64,000 bases of DNA from Chaetoderma sp. LZ-2023a. Lineage: Eukaryota; Mollusca; Caudofoveata; Chaetodermatida; Chaetodermatidae. Under the pieces are notes generated by a model. It worked only from the letters and a program-made list of their open reading frames with translations. It was not told the DNA's origin and did not search any database. Below are positions 9,200-20,039 of the stretch, in pieces; within the stretch, counting starts at the first letter, position 1, and each line of letters opens with the position of its first letter. The DNA is taken from positions 53,803,768 to 53,867,767 of the forward strand of contig CM067360.1 in assembly GCA_034401795.1 (NCBI GenBank), given 5' to 3'. The translations under genes and the position numbers were made by a program.

Positions 9200-10440
9200 A
9201 TCATTCAGTTATCTTTAATCTTTTCATTGTCAATAAACTTGAAGTCAGAGAAATGGGGAATATTTTGAAAACAAATTCACTGTAATTAACTCCAAAACAT
9301 TGAATATATTTCATGCATGTTGACTTTAAAACTGACACACTATCATGTCAGCGATGAAAGGTGTGGAATTATCCAATCTTTTATGTTTTGGGTAAATTGA
9401 AACAAACATGGTGTGCTATTATTGTGATGTATGAAGCAGTAACTGATTTAGCGACCGACTGGAATTTATTTAGTCTGTGTTGGAGCTTTAGAAGAGGATT
9501 ATTAGTAAGTTGGTAATAAGAAATTAAATTTTAATGTATATTGGATCGAAAAAACAATAACCAGATTGAAGTAATTAGTTTTGCAGTCTTAATTAGCAAA
9601 CACACCAGACCGATGCAACATGACAGCACGATATGATCATATCTGTGAAGGTTCACTTTGATATGTGCACGAAAATGACTAATGCGATACTTCATGAAAG
9701 CGACAGTTTGGCTAATCACCAGTCACCACCTGGTTGTACAACATGCTTTAAAATCACTCCAATTGCTGCCAATGAGCCCGTGATTACATCCTACTAGCCA
9801 ATGACGATGATTATTCCAATCATGTGATTGTTAGTAAACATAGAAACCTTTGGCATTGAAAAGCATAGGTTGTATCAAGTCACATTAATATGTTCATTAT
9901 AAAACCACAACACTGACACGAGGCAACTAGGAAGCGACAGATAGCGATAACGTTTTTGTCGCGTTGCTCTGTGTGCCTAGCTTTAGTATGCTTGGAACTT
10001 GACGTTCAAATCAGATTTAATGGAACAGTTATAGTCAGTAATTATTTCCAGACTAACACGCCGATCACAGCTTTGCAGCCCTTTAGTTGACATTAGTGTT
10101 CTACCTTGAAGTGAAAAGGGGCAGGGTGCTAAGAAACAAATGGCACTTTGCTGGAAGAAGATAAACAGGACACTTTGTTGGAAATTTGGATTTTTGCTGT
10201 CACGTTCAAAAGAATTGTGTTTACGGGCAGGGGTGCTCTAAAATTAGTGCAGGGTGGAGCGTCCTTAAAAATTTCAAGTTAGAGCACTGCACTGCTTTAC
10301 CTTGATTGACAAAAAGCCAGGCTGTTACAAGAGGTTTTGCTGTAAAATTAGGACATTTGTTGTCAAAGTTAAATAACTGAAATTTTAAGGCAGTTTTGAG
10401 CCCATTACGGTAAAACACTGTCATGAAAATTTAAATATCG
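9200..10440. other. Intron sequence, nothing recognised
   Basis: AT-rich nicalin intron. I see no exon, RNA gene or recognisable element here. The two open frames on the - strand (9531-9719 and 10221-10424) lack any family resemblance. Confidence 0.5.
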
Positions 10441-10446
10441 GTTTAT

Positions 10447-10676
10447 TTAACCCTTGAAATTCTTTAAGAAAATTTCTATTTTCTCAGAAAATGTCAATTT
10501 GCAGACCAAGAGAAGACTATTTTTGAAAATTGACCACTGGAATGACTGGCTCGGTTCTCCAGCCAGTTATTCCATTGGTAAATTTTAAAAAATAGTCTTC
10601 TTGGTCTGCAAATGGGCATTTCTCAAGACCACTGCAGAAACTGTTTTTGGCTGATACGAGTGTTAAAAAGGGTTAA
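10447..10676. mobile_element. piggyBac-like MITE, copy 4, TTAA on both ends
   Basis: TTAACCCTTGAAATTC at the left and GTTAAAAAGGGTTAA at the right give a clear TTAA plus CCC/GGG border. Internal arms GCAGACCAAGAGAAGACTAT and its complement, with ACTGGAATGACTGGCTCG at the centre. Confidence 0.75.
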
Positions 10677-10852
10677 TGTATATTTGCAGACCAAGAGATT
10701 ATTTTTGAAAATTTAACACTGGAATGACGGGATCTGTTATCAAGCCAGTCTTTCTGGTGGTAAAATTAAAAAAATGGTCTTTGCCTGCAAATGTACTTTC
10801 CTCAGAAAAACTGCAGAAAATGTTTTTGGCTGTCGACAATTATATAGGGTCA
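10677..10852. mobile_element. piggyBac-like MITE, copy 5, abutting copy 4
   Basis: A second, more diverged copy starts directly after copy 4 (TTTGCAGACCAAGAGATT, ACTGGAATGACGGGATC, TTTGCCTGCAAATG), so two copies lie in direct tandem. Confidence 0.6.
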
Positions 10853-10942
10853 ATTACAGATGTATTAGTACCATAACCGTTTAGATTATTTGAATATATA
10901 TAAACTAAGTAATGGTTTGTTCTATTATGTTTTATGTTTCAG

Positions 10943-11021
10943 TGTAAAGCCAGCCATCTTTGACTTGTTACTGGCTCTAGGTATTATTGCTTACCTGGGT
11001 GTAATGTACCTCGCTTCACAG
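10943..11021 (+). CDS. NCLN: Nicalin, transmembrane exon
   Basis: Acceptor TTATGTTTCAG|T, donor CAG|GTAAGA. The T completes an asparagine codon with the preceding AA. Encodes VKPAIFDLLLALGIIAYLGV then MYLASQ. This is the single membrane-spanning helix of nicalin, preceded by the conserved V-K-P-A-x-F-D-L-L-L. The exon ends in phase 0, so either downstream terminal exon (13990 or 18745) can be joined without a frame change. Confidence 0.95.
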
Positions 11022-11127
11022 GTAAGATATTCCTGATAGTTATTGTTTTCATGGAAACAATTATCCACAACTCGCCATCTTGACATCCACACCTGGTGCT
11101 TTGGGGCACATTTGGGTCTGGCCAAGC

Positions 11128-13134
11128 GGTAACGGACTCGCAAAAGAGCCACCTAAAGCAGCTTAATTTACCATAACTTTTTAATGCTGAAATTTAAAAC
11201 AAACTATTTAATATATCAATGTATTGTCCCATAATATAAATGAACTGATGTTCTGATCAATGAAGCTAACATAAACACATTGTAAATTTATGGTAACGGA
11301 CTCATGCAAATTTAGCATCATATATACAGTATTAGATGCATATGTATCTAACTAGCTGTTCTTCACATAAATTTCTCAAAATTCATATCAGATGTCTTTC
11401 ATGAGATAGTGATCTTCATTATCTTGGTTCACTTTTATTCAAATTGAGTTTTCATGAAATACTGATTTGAATTTTTGGAAGTAACGGACTCACATTTTTG
11501 TTGGTAACGTACCCGCATTTTTGTTGGTAACGTACCCGCACATCAGTCATATCCATCCAAAAATAGAAAAAGGTGGCAAAGCTGAACACAACTGATGGAA
11601 TTTGATAAATTTACAACAATGTACATGTAGATCTTATAATATAAGGGTTAGCAACATAGAATAGAGAACCATTTAATTAATTAAAGTATTAGATTGAAAA
11701 ATGTCATTGACCGATTCAAATTCTGAAATTCATAAATTGTGAAGTCTTTGGAACGGGTTTGTATCAAGTTCACAGAGACAGCAGTTACAGTTCTGTAAGT
11801 TTCTGCATCACAGTTTGTGAGTACCGTTCAATAAACTTCTGTATGACATTTTGGTAGTCAATGTCAGACAGTTTCAGAAGTTGTGTTGTGGTAGACGATG
11901 ATGGTGCAGGCAAAAATACCTATGCAAAGACATGGTTACTGGAAACGCACTCTGTGTCATTGGCCAGTTTGAAAGTATTAGTTTAATCACTGGTTTGATT
12001 TTTTTGCACCATTTTGCATCATGTTCCTGTTGACGTAGGGCATGACCAATATTGAGTTGGCTCCCGGTATACACCATACCACTGTCCAGAAATGGTCATG
12101 ACCTCTTCAGTTGTCAGATTATCCATTGGTACTACTGATGCATGATTGCATAGTGTATCTGTTAGTGCGCTATGTGACAAAAGCATATGAGTGACACCAT
12201 CATTTAATGAATAGTTCACCACTAAGATATGTCCGTAACCTAATGTTCAGATGCAGTGCTGAGACAGTTCTTGGCACTGCCACAACAAACTCACACATGG
12301 TAGCAAGACTTTTTGTCTGTTACTGTGGTGCTATCTAGAAACTAAGTTGTTGATGAGCCAACTAGAGCCTGGGCACATTCAGCATAATCTCTAGGAGTAC
12401 TGAAGTGGTGGCGACGAGTTTTAATTGCACTGAAAACTGCTCTCTACAGTACCACCTACACCATCTACAGCCCCTTTTCTGTGCGAGGTAGCAAATAAGT
12501 GCCAATTAGCTCTTAATTTCTGCTTTTCTTGCTGGCATACATGAACATAGACTTTTGTTTAAAATGTTGAGCTGCTCCATCGCTAAAAATATCAATTTCA
12601 GCAAGCTTTGTACTCCTCTTTGTCTGCAATGTATCTAGCACAGAGTCTATAAATGTCGCTGCCACATATTTATCATGTGAAAGATAGTCTGATGTTACAC
12701 AGAAAGAGTAAGTGGCATCTTGTGGCAATGCCTTCGCGGTGAAGATCGCTACTTGAGCACGAGTCCAATGAGTACGTTGTATCCCATCGTGGTCAATAAT
12801 AGTATCATTTTCACTGAAGTCAATCGGGAGGACTGCATGGTGTGACTTGGGTAATTCATGAAGGTTTTTGAATTCCATAGCTTGTTTGCATTTAATGAAA
12901 CTGTAATTTGAATGAAGGTAGCTTATCTGATAGTGTCAGTAGACACTGTACATTGTCTGGTTCCCCTTCTGTATGTATCCACTCGTACCATTTAATGTGT
13001 TCCTCCTATATGTAGGATTAGATACATACTACCATTGTTCCTCATGCACACGTGTCTTGTCCAACTGAGCATACGTAAAACAGGGTGCTACAAAACTATC
13101 ATTTACATCCCTCTATAAATGTGAGTCTGTTACC
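11128..13134 (-). mobile_element. About 2-kb element with GGTAACGGACTC ends
   Basis: The motif GGTAACGGACTC starts at 11128. Its near-complement GAGTCTGTTACC ends at 13134 and is followed immediately by another GGTAACGGACTC at 13135-13146. Further copies lie inside the left end (about 11294 and 11490, then diverged GGTAACGTACCCGCA copies at 11512 and 11526). Terminal inversion plus subterminal repeats is the layout of a cut-and-paste transposon. The centre carries a decayed ORF on the - strand (11874-13030). I cannot assign a superfamily. The target duplication is not clear. Confidence 0.55.
11874..13030 (-). pseudogene. Broken ORF of an unnamed transposon-associated family
   Basis: Read on the - strand the pieces run in order: a Trp/Glu-rich part (about 13000-12895, YEWIHTEGEPDN), then 12878-12513 (HHAVLPIDFSENDTIIDHDG, THWTRAQVAIFTAKA, IDIFSDGAAQHFKQKSMF). 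After a frame change at about 12513 comes NWHLFATSHRKGAVDGVGGT (12500-12440). A Trp-Tyr-Gly-containing tail follows (12222-12019, then 12077-11874 in another frame). The order DFxEN, then SDGxxxQxK, then ATSHxKGxxDGxGGTV is known to me from hypothetical proteins repeated in many invertebrate genomes. The invariant Asp residues could belong to an RNase-H-like nuclease; that is inference. At least three frameshifts make it a pseudogene. Confidence 0.6.
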
Positions 13135-13839
13135 GGTAACGGACTCGCCAGAATACGGTGATAATAAACAAAGTGAAAAATAAATAATAATAAATAAATG
13201 TTCATGGACTCTGAGGTCTACACTTAATGTCCTTGTTTTTTTTAATATGGTTATAATACACATAAATGTATTAAAGAATCAGCTTGATAGATATTTCTCT
13301 TATTTTTAGCTTGAGTAGTCAAAAAGTATGAAAAGAAGCATATTTCATCAACCAAGTCTGATGTCATCCTTTGTACAACAGATTACAGATGACAAAATAT
13401 TAGAGATTACGCCTAAACGTGCATGATTCCACAAAATATACATCTTTAACTACATGTATAAAAAAATGTTAATCTTTAAAATTTATTGTTGATTTTAAAT
13501 TTTGACTTAAACGTTAACATCCCCATGGCATTTGGGCTTTTGTCCATGTAGATTAGGTTTCGCTTTGGGACACATTTGGAGTTGCGTCCAGGTAGATTAG
13601 ATTTCGTTTTCTGTTGGAGAATTTAGCTTCAATTTTTCTTATGTTGGTGAAACTTCATAAAGATAGGAAGAACCCTGCTATTATATGTATCACTCCATCC
13701 ATCGGAGTAGATATGGGTAGTATATGTCCTGCCGACCATGTGTCTGTCATTGTGTGCGTGCATGCCTAGATTTTATTTTAGCTTAAAATATTTTCTCACA
13801 ATTGTGATTAAGTAATTCTGCTCTCATTATATGGAATTA

Positions 13840-13930
13840 TGAGAGTTTTACGTTTAACTGGAGGCAGTTAGGCATGTTAGGGAGCAATACTTCCAGTTAA
13901 CTTATTTCCAAAATATTCAAGAAATTACTT
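13840..13930. mobile_element. Diverged hairpin MITE
   Basis: Imperfect arms around GAGAGTTTTACGTTTAACTGGA and TTCCAGTTAACTTATTTCCAAAATATTCAAG, about 60 bp before the nicalin terminal exon. Confidence 0.4.
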
Positions 13931-13989
13931 TTGAATGGTTTCTTTGAAATTGAAAGTATTGATATATGAATATTGTCTCTTCCTTTCAG

Positions 13990-14055
13990 CATTTTTACCT
14001 GGTCTCTGGTCTGTTACAGAAAATACTTGGTGGCGATAAGATAAAAAAACACTAA
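13990..14055 (+). CDS. NCLN: Nicalin, terminal exon (canonical C-terminus)
   Basis: Acceptor CTTCCTTTCAG|CAT. Encodes HFYLVSGLLQKILGGDKIKK then H and TAA at 14053-14055. The start HF...L and the basic end match the short cytosolic tail of nicalin in other animals (Q-H-F-x-L...L-L-x-K-x-K), so this is the ancestral ending. With the exons above it completes a 223-residue C-terminal part. No strong AATAAA was seen just downstream. Confidence 0.9.
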   Translation, partial: HFYLVSGLLQKILGGDKIKKH

Positions 14056-14222
14056 CCAGTGATGGTGTATAGATCTATAGTAAGTTGTTTTGTTTGGTGC
14101 TGTCAGTCTGCTGTAATACAAGTATAACAGCACTTCAGGATGCACTGGAATGCAAGTTGATGGCAGATCTGTGTTAGATACACAACAATCATCATTTTTA
14201 CTGAAGCATTATTATGCGGATT

Positions 14223-14250
14223 GCCCCCCCTCCCCCCCCCCCCCCCCTCC
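14223..14250 (+). repeat. C-rich tract
   Basis: Nearly pure poly-C of about 28 bp, interrupted by two T, 170 bp past the nicalin stop, in the 3' UTR or the intron of the long isoform. Confidence 0.9.
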
Positions 14251-14924
14251 CACCAATGGATATGTTGCCGTTTCCATAGCATTTGCTTTGCTCATCCATC
14301 CGTTTGTTTGTCCATTAATTTGTTTGGCCACACAGACCTTTATATTCATACAATAACTACCGTTCTACTACAGGATCATCGCCAGACTTCGCGTGTGTGT
14401 TGCCCTTCGTGACCCGAAGAAACATATTAATTTCGGCGTCTAAATATCAAAGGTTAATATCATGATTACCCATTTAATGAAATTTAGTTATGTTTCCACA
14501 TGATAGCTCAAGTTTTACTGAAGGGATCATCAGCAAACTTGGCCTGTGTTTTGTTCTGTGGGGTCTGAAGAATTTAGGGGTCGAAAGGTCAATTTAATAG
14601 TGACCCATTTAAGGAAATTGTGTATGATTTTGCATATGTAAATAAGCCTGAACACAATATGCTGTGCACTTTCCTTTAACACTGCACTGCTGGACAATCT
14701 TAATGCTACATTGAGGCAGTGCATGATAGCGATGGTGAGCTTAGATTTCAGCAACCTCTCTCTGACTGTTGTTCTTGTTTATGTTTACATATTTCCAGAC
14801 TAATGCTCAGATTATGGAGTGGGGCATAGCTGGAAATGGTTCTCTATTGGGACATATCAAAGTCTAAAGCATTGGACGCTATCAATGAATTGAATATGGA
14901 ATGTACCTTTCCAGTTTATCCATC

Positions 14925-15285
14925 ACGCATATGATGTCATAATCAACTGCGTTACGTTTAGGATGACGTCATAATCAAAGATGTCATGAATAACGTAGAT
15001 AAGTACATCACGAACGCATGATTGGTGACATAAAGATGCTGTTGTATATTTTGAAACTAACTTGACTAGGCGCTGTTGCTGCAACATATGGCAGCAACAG
15101 CACCCAGTCCAATTAGTTTCAAAATAGTCAACAGATTACCTGTATAGCTATCTGGAAATTGATAGTCAGGGAGTTCAGAGATCAATTGATCCTAACACGC
15201 GATGTGTGGGTGGAGATTAGCTAGCGATGGGAGGGGCATAACTAAAACAGGAAAGGTCCATTGCACTGGACACTAAACCTAGTCC
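14925..15285. mobile_element. Second MITE family, near full-length copy
   Basis: Has GATGTCATAATCAACTGCG and GATGACGTCATAATC (CRE-like), the central hairpin TTTTGAAACTAACTTGACTA/CAATTAGTTTCAAAATA around GCTGTTGCTGC/GCAGCAACAGC, then TCTGGAAATTGATAGTCAGG and GGGGCATAACTAAAACAGGA. This is the same module order as at 17856, 42760, 49525 and 52815. Confidence 0.7.
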
Positions 15286-15456
15286 CATTTCGCATAATTT
15301 CCATCCACGTGTGTGCGCTGATGGCCGCAAATTATCAGCATGAAAAATAGATGCTCTCAAAAGTCTGATGGGTAGGATTTAGATATGGCCCAATAGAGGG
15401 AACTCTGTCTAGCTATGTATGCTTCACTTATTTCTAGTTAAATTCTGTCCACTTTA

Positions 15457-17843
15457 GCTCGCCGTGTGCTTATGTCGTGGCGACCGTCCGTCCGTCAACT
15501 TTTACTTTAAACGACTTCTCAAGAACTGCTGGGCCAATTTCAATTATATTTGGCAGGAAGCATCCTTAGGGCATAGGGATCCAAGTTTGTTCAAAGGAAG
15601 CCGATCAGCCAATTAGGCCGGTGGCCATCTCGGATTTTGACCGATTTTTAGAAACTTCTTTAAAAATCTTCTCCAAAGCTGCTTGAGGGATTGAAGGAAA
15701 CCTCATGAAATATCATCTAGGCAACCAAATTTGTTCAAGGGAACTTAATTGGTCAAATAGTTTGGTGGCCATCTTGGTTGACCTAGTTTTAGCGAAAATA
15801 ACTTCTCCAGAACCGCTGAAGGGATCAGGCCAAAATTTAGCAGATATGATTAGGGACTAACGGCCATTAAACTTTGTTCAAGAGAAGTTGATCTGTCAAA
15901 AAACATGGCCGCCATGGCCCAATCAAAATATAGCATGTTTGGCGGCCATGTTGGATTTTTTATTTGAATGATTTTGAGGCCGAAATTGGTTTTATATGGG
16001 TTTTTGGGTATTCTGATCTCAAATTTGCAATTTTCGAAACTCAGATAAACAGTTTGGTGGCCATCTTGGATCATTTTCCCGCCAAAAGCTCCCATACTAA
16101 AGCAATGGGAAATTAAAAATATCTCGAACTACTAGGCCGATTTCAATTATATTTGGCATGAAGCATCCTTACGGCATAGAGATTCAAGTTTGTTCAAAGG
16201 AACCCGATTGACCAATTTGGCCGGCGACCATCTTGTATCTCGGCTAAACATCTTCTCCCAAACCATTTGAGGGATCGATTCAAAACTCACGAAATATGAT
16301 CTATGGTAAGCGCTGAATCAATTTTCAAGGGAACTTGATTGACCAAATGGTTCAGCGGCCATCTTGGATGACCTAGTTTTCACAAAAACGACCTGCTCCA
16401 GAACCGCTGAAGCGATCAGGCCGAAATTTGTGATATATAATTAGGAACTACGGGTGATTAATGTTTGTTCAAGAGAAGTTGATTCGTCGAAAAACATGGC
16501 CGTGGTGGACCAGTCAAAATATAGTGTGTTTGGCAGCCATATTGGATTTTTTTATTTAATGGATTTTGAGGCCGAAATTCATTTTGTATAGGTTTTTGGG
16601 TATTCTGATGTCAAATTTGCAATTTTCGAAACTGTCGGGTAAATGGTTTGGCAGCCATGGTGGATCATTTTCATGCCAAAAGCTCCCATACTAATGCAAT
16701 GGGAAATTTAAAATGTCTTATCGAGAACTACTGGGCTGATTTGATTTATATGTGGCAGGAAGCATCCTTATGTCATAGAGATTTCATTTTGTTCAAACAA
16801 AGCCGATCGGCCAATTTGACCGGTGGCCATCTTGGATTTCGGCCGATTTTTAGAAATGTCTTTAAAAATCTCGTTCTCCATGGCTTGTGGAATCGATTCA
16901 AAACTTATGAAACCTCATTTAGGCAAAGAGGTAAGCCATGTTTGTTCAAGACAACTTGATTGACCGAATGGTTCAGCAGCCATCTTGGATGGCCTAGTTT
17001 TCTCGAAAACGACTTCTCCAGAACCGATGAATGGATCAGGCCAAAATTTGGGAGATATGATTAGGGACTAAGGGCCATTAAAGTTTGTTCAAGGGAAGTT
17101 GCTCCATCAAAAAACATGGTCGCCGTGGGTGTGTTTGGCGGACATATTGGATTTTTTTATTTGATGGATTTTGAGGCCAAAATTGGTTCTATATATGTTT
17201 TTGGGTATTCTGAGCTCAAATTTGCAAATTTCAAAACTGTCGGATAAACGGTTTGGCGGCCATCTTGGATAATTTTCTCATCAAAAGCTCCCATGCTAAA
17301 GCAATCGGAAATTTAAAATGTCTTCTCGAGAACTACCAGGCCAATTTCAATTATATTTGGCAGGAAGCATCCTTAGGGCATAAGGATCCAAGTTTGTTCA
17401 AATGAATCCGATTGGCCAATTTTCCCAGTGGCCATTTTGGATCTCGGACAATTTCACGAAATGTCTTTAAAAATCTTCTCCGAAACCACATGGGGAATCT
17501 TCATCTAGGCCAAGAGGTAAGCCAGGTTTGTTCAAGAGGACTTGATTGACCAAATGGTTCGGCGACCATCTTCGATGACCGGGTTTTCACGAAAATGACT
17601 TCCAGAACCGCTGAAGGGATCAGGCCGAAGTTTCGGCCATTAAAATTTGTTCACGGGAAGTTGATCCATCAAAAAAACATGGGTGCTGTGGGGCAATCAA
17701 AATGTAGTGTGTTTGGTGGCCATATTGCACTTGCAAAAATGTCCACAAACTCATTTAAAAGACTGCTAAACCACCCACCAACAATTTTGACAAAAATTGA
17801 TGGTGCTCCAGGTGAGCGATACAGGCCCCTTGGGCCTCTTGTT
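15457..17843 (+). mobile_element. 2.4-kb element of about four 600-bp tandem units
   Basis: Four diverged units start near 15510, 16110, 16705 and 17315. Each contains GAACTACTGGGCCAATTTCA, GGCAGGAAGCATCCTTAGGG, CAAGTTTGTTCAAAGGAA, GTGGCCATCTTGGAT, CAGAACCGCTGAAGGGATCA and AAAACATGGCCGCC. The left border TTAGCTCGCCGTGTG leads into GACCGTCCGTCCGTCAAC. The right border GGTGAGCGATACAGGCCCCT then GGGCCTCTTGTT is the 3' end of the Helitron-like class seen at 6600. The frames inside (15850-16095, 16648-16959, 17595-17903) have no known product. Confidence 0.7.
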
Positions 17844-17855
17844 ATTACATATGTT

Positions 17856-18200
17856 GGAATGGACCTTTCCATTTTTAGCTATGCCCCACCCATCACTAGC
17901 TAAGCTCCACCCACACCTCGCCGTGTTGGGATTGATCGATCCCCAAATGCACTACCTATCAATTTCCTGAAAACTGCAGGGAAGCTGTTGAATATTTTGT
18001 AACTAATTTGAGTGGGTGCAGCGCCCAGTCAAATTAGTTTCAAAATATTCAACAGAATATTTATCAAATAGTAAAGGCAAACAATTTGTACAACAACGCA
18101 TAGACCGTCTTCAAATATGCATTCGTGACGTACTTATCGACGTCATTATGATGTCATTGTACACATCGCGCAGTTCATTATGTCATATGATGGGTGGGTA
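17856..18200. mobile_element. Second MITE family, copy after the tandem element
   Basis: Runs GGACCTTTCCATTTTTAGCT, ATGCCCCACCCATC, GATCGATCCCC, then hairpin TGAATATTTTGTAACTAATT/AATTAGTTTCAAAATATTCA, then GACGTCATTATGATGTCATT. Confidence 0.7.
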
Positions 18201-18249
18201 CTCTGGAAAGGTGAATGAGTTGAACCTTTAATGCTGTCATTAGCACCAG

Positions 18250-18603
18250 TTAACCCTTTCCTCCCTGAAATATAAGTGTAAATTTCAAAGGAACACATTT
18301 TGTTAAAGATTTAGATTCTATGTTTACTGAAAGCCTTATGCAGCAGTAGTTTCCACTTAAACTAGTTTCAGAATATTAACCGATTAATGGCCAAATTTGG
18401 TTAAGAAATCAAAATATTTGCTCAATGAATGTCCATTTGCAGGCAGAGAGAGAGGACTATTTTTAAACATTTACCACTGGAAATGACTGGCTCGATTATC
18501 AAGCCAGGCATTCCAATGTTAATTTTCAAAAATAGTCCTCTCTTGGCCTGCAAATGGACATTCATTCAAGACCACTGTAGAGGCCGGCTTGGCCATTAAA
18601 GGG
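18250..18603. mobile_element. piggyBac-like MITE, copy 6, with nested hairpin
   Basis: TTAACCCTTTCCTCC at the left and GGCCATTAAAGGG at the right. The arms GCAGGCAGAGAGAGAGGACT and AGTCCTCTCTTGGCCTGC flank ACTGGAAATGACTGGCTCG. A partial GTTTCAGAATATTAACC hairpin is inserted in its left part. Confidence 0.65.
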
Positions 18604-18744
18604 ATCAAAGAGAATATTTTTGAAATCATTGGAAGTCTTTTGTGTTTTTTTGTTTGCAGGGTAAAAAATATTAACATGCTAAAGAGAACCTATTAGTATG
18701 AATGTATTGATAAAACACAGAACTGTTGATATTCTTTCTTGCAG

Positions 18745-18840
18745 ATCCATAAGTTTGTTTCTCACCAAGCAGCTGTCCGCATCCTGAGCATTCTGAGATC
18801 ACCTGTGGTTAATGCTGTCACTAGATTATTAGTGTCATGA
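18745..18840 (+). CDS. NCLN: Candidate alternative terminal exon of nicalin
   Basis: A strong acceptor (ATTCTTTCTTGCAG, 18731-18744) is followed by 31 codons, IHKFVSHQAAVRILSILRSP then VVNAVTRLLVS, and TGA at 18838-18840. It is in the phase-0 frame expected after the transmembrane exon (end 11021). Joined there, it would replace the 21-residue tail by a 31-residue basic, amphipathic one. An AATAAA lies 116 bp past the stop. It is not clearly homologous to the canonical tail beyond a basic R-L-L character. It could be a real second isoform, a decayed duplicate exon, or the last exon of an unrelated gene. Confidence 0.5.
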   Translation: MHKFVSHQAAVRILSILRSPVVNAVTRLLVS

Positions 18841-18955
18841 TTCTTAAACATAGACTAGCATTATGACCGTTGACCTCTAGAATCGGGAGCATTTACAGAT
18901 GTCATTGTTGGAATATACTTCCATTCGTCAATCCATATCAACCTTATTTAATTTA

Positions 18956-18961
18956 AATAAA
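18956..18961 (+). terminator. Possible polyadenylation signal
   Basis: AATAAA 116 bp after the TGA at 18838-18840. It would serve the longer nicalin transcript. No cleavage site evidence. Confidence 0.4.
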
Positions 18962-18969
18962 TCATCATT

Positions 18970-19580
18970 CCTATTTTAGCCATGTGTTTTCACTGATGTC
19001 AAGAAATGTAGCTCCTGCTTGCAATATGAATTTCTTGACCATAAAACGGTCAAAGAGTGTAGAGTTTGACATTTTTGTATTAAATATTGCTATGTGTGCA
19101 TCATGAACAGTTTTAAGATTTAATACTGATCCCCTAGCAGAAACTGGGAGATCAAAAATAGTATTATGAAATTCCATTCAGGCGATCGAGAGATCATTTT
19201 TTTATTTCCCCACTGTTTTGAGGCCTGGGCAGGTCGCTAACGAGAACTACATGCCTGTGCCAGAAGACGGCTAGTATTAAATACATACGGCATTCATTCG
19301 CCTTGAGATGAATTTTATATTAAACCGTATGAGTTATCTCTCTTGACACCTGTGTACAAATATGTGTAGTAAACCATGTTAATTCACAGTGGATATGTAT
19401 AATATTCAGTTTTATAGATGTAGAATGTAGTCATCTTTTTTTACCGAGATTATAATCAAACTGACGTTTTGATATGGTTTGTAATTATATATGGTGTTTT
19501 TGTCTGATAATGAAAACTGTCCAGCATTTCATTTCCTTCATTGCATATATAGCGAATGTATTAAAACTGTAATCAGAATA
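18970..19580. other. Non-coding, nothing recognised
   Basis: AT-rich sequence past the last candidate nicalin exon. No element or gene seen. Confidence 0.4.
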
Positions 19581-19588
19581 TGCATGAA

Positions 19589-19814
19589 CCCTTTAATGAC
19601 GAAGGCGGCCAAAACCGGCCTCTAGTGGTCTTGGTGAATGTCCATTTGCAGGCCAAGAGAAGAATGTTTTTAAAATTTACAACTGGATTGACTGGCTCGA
19701 TAACCACGCCAGTCATTCCAGTGGTAAATTTTCAAAAATAGTCTTCTTGGCCTGCACATGGACATTCAATAATTAAATATTTTAATATTGTAATCAAATT
19801 TCGTCATTAAAGGG
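19589..19814. mobile_element. piggyBac-like MITE, copy 7
   Basis: One of the cleanest copies: CCCTTTAATGACGAAG at the left and CGTCATTAAAGGG then TTAA at the right. The arms pair over GCAGGCCAAGAGAAGA and TCTTCTTGGCCTGC. The centre is ATTGACTGGCTCGATAACCA. Confidence 0.75.
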
Positions 19815-20039
19815 TTAACTAGTACTAATTATGTCATTTTCTTCAATACTTCTAGTGCATAAATTAACAGTAAATTTAGATCCGATTATCTATCGGTTTA
19901 TCAACCCTTTAACCATCGTAGCAAATTCTTTACCGTACATTGGTACAAGGAATATTCTGTTAAATATTTCGAAATTACACTAACTGGAAGCCGTTGCTGT
20001 TATCCAGTCGAATAAGTTTCAAAATGTCCAACCGTTCCT

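Noticed and set aside
11105-11150. tRNA A-box-like string TGGCCAAGCGG
   Set aside because: No matching B box or cloverleaf downstream; it overlaps the transposon end GGTAACGGACTC.
17595-17903. 102-codon frame in the tandem element
   Set aside because: No protein features, and corresponding frames are not kept in sister units.
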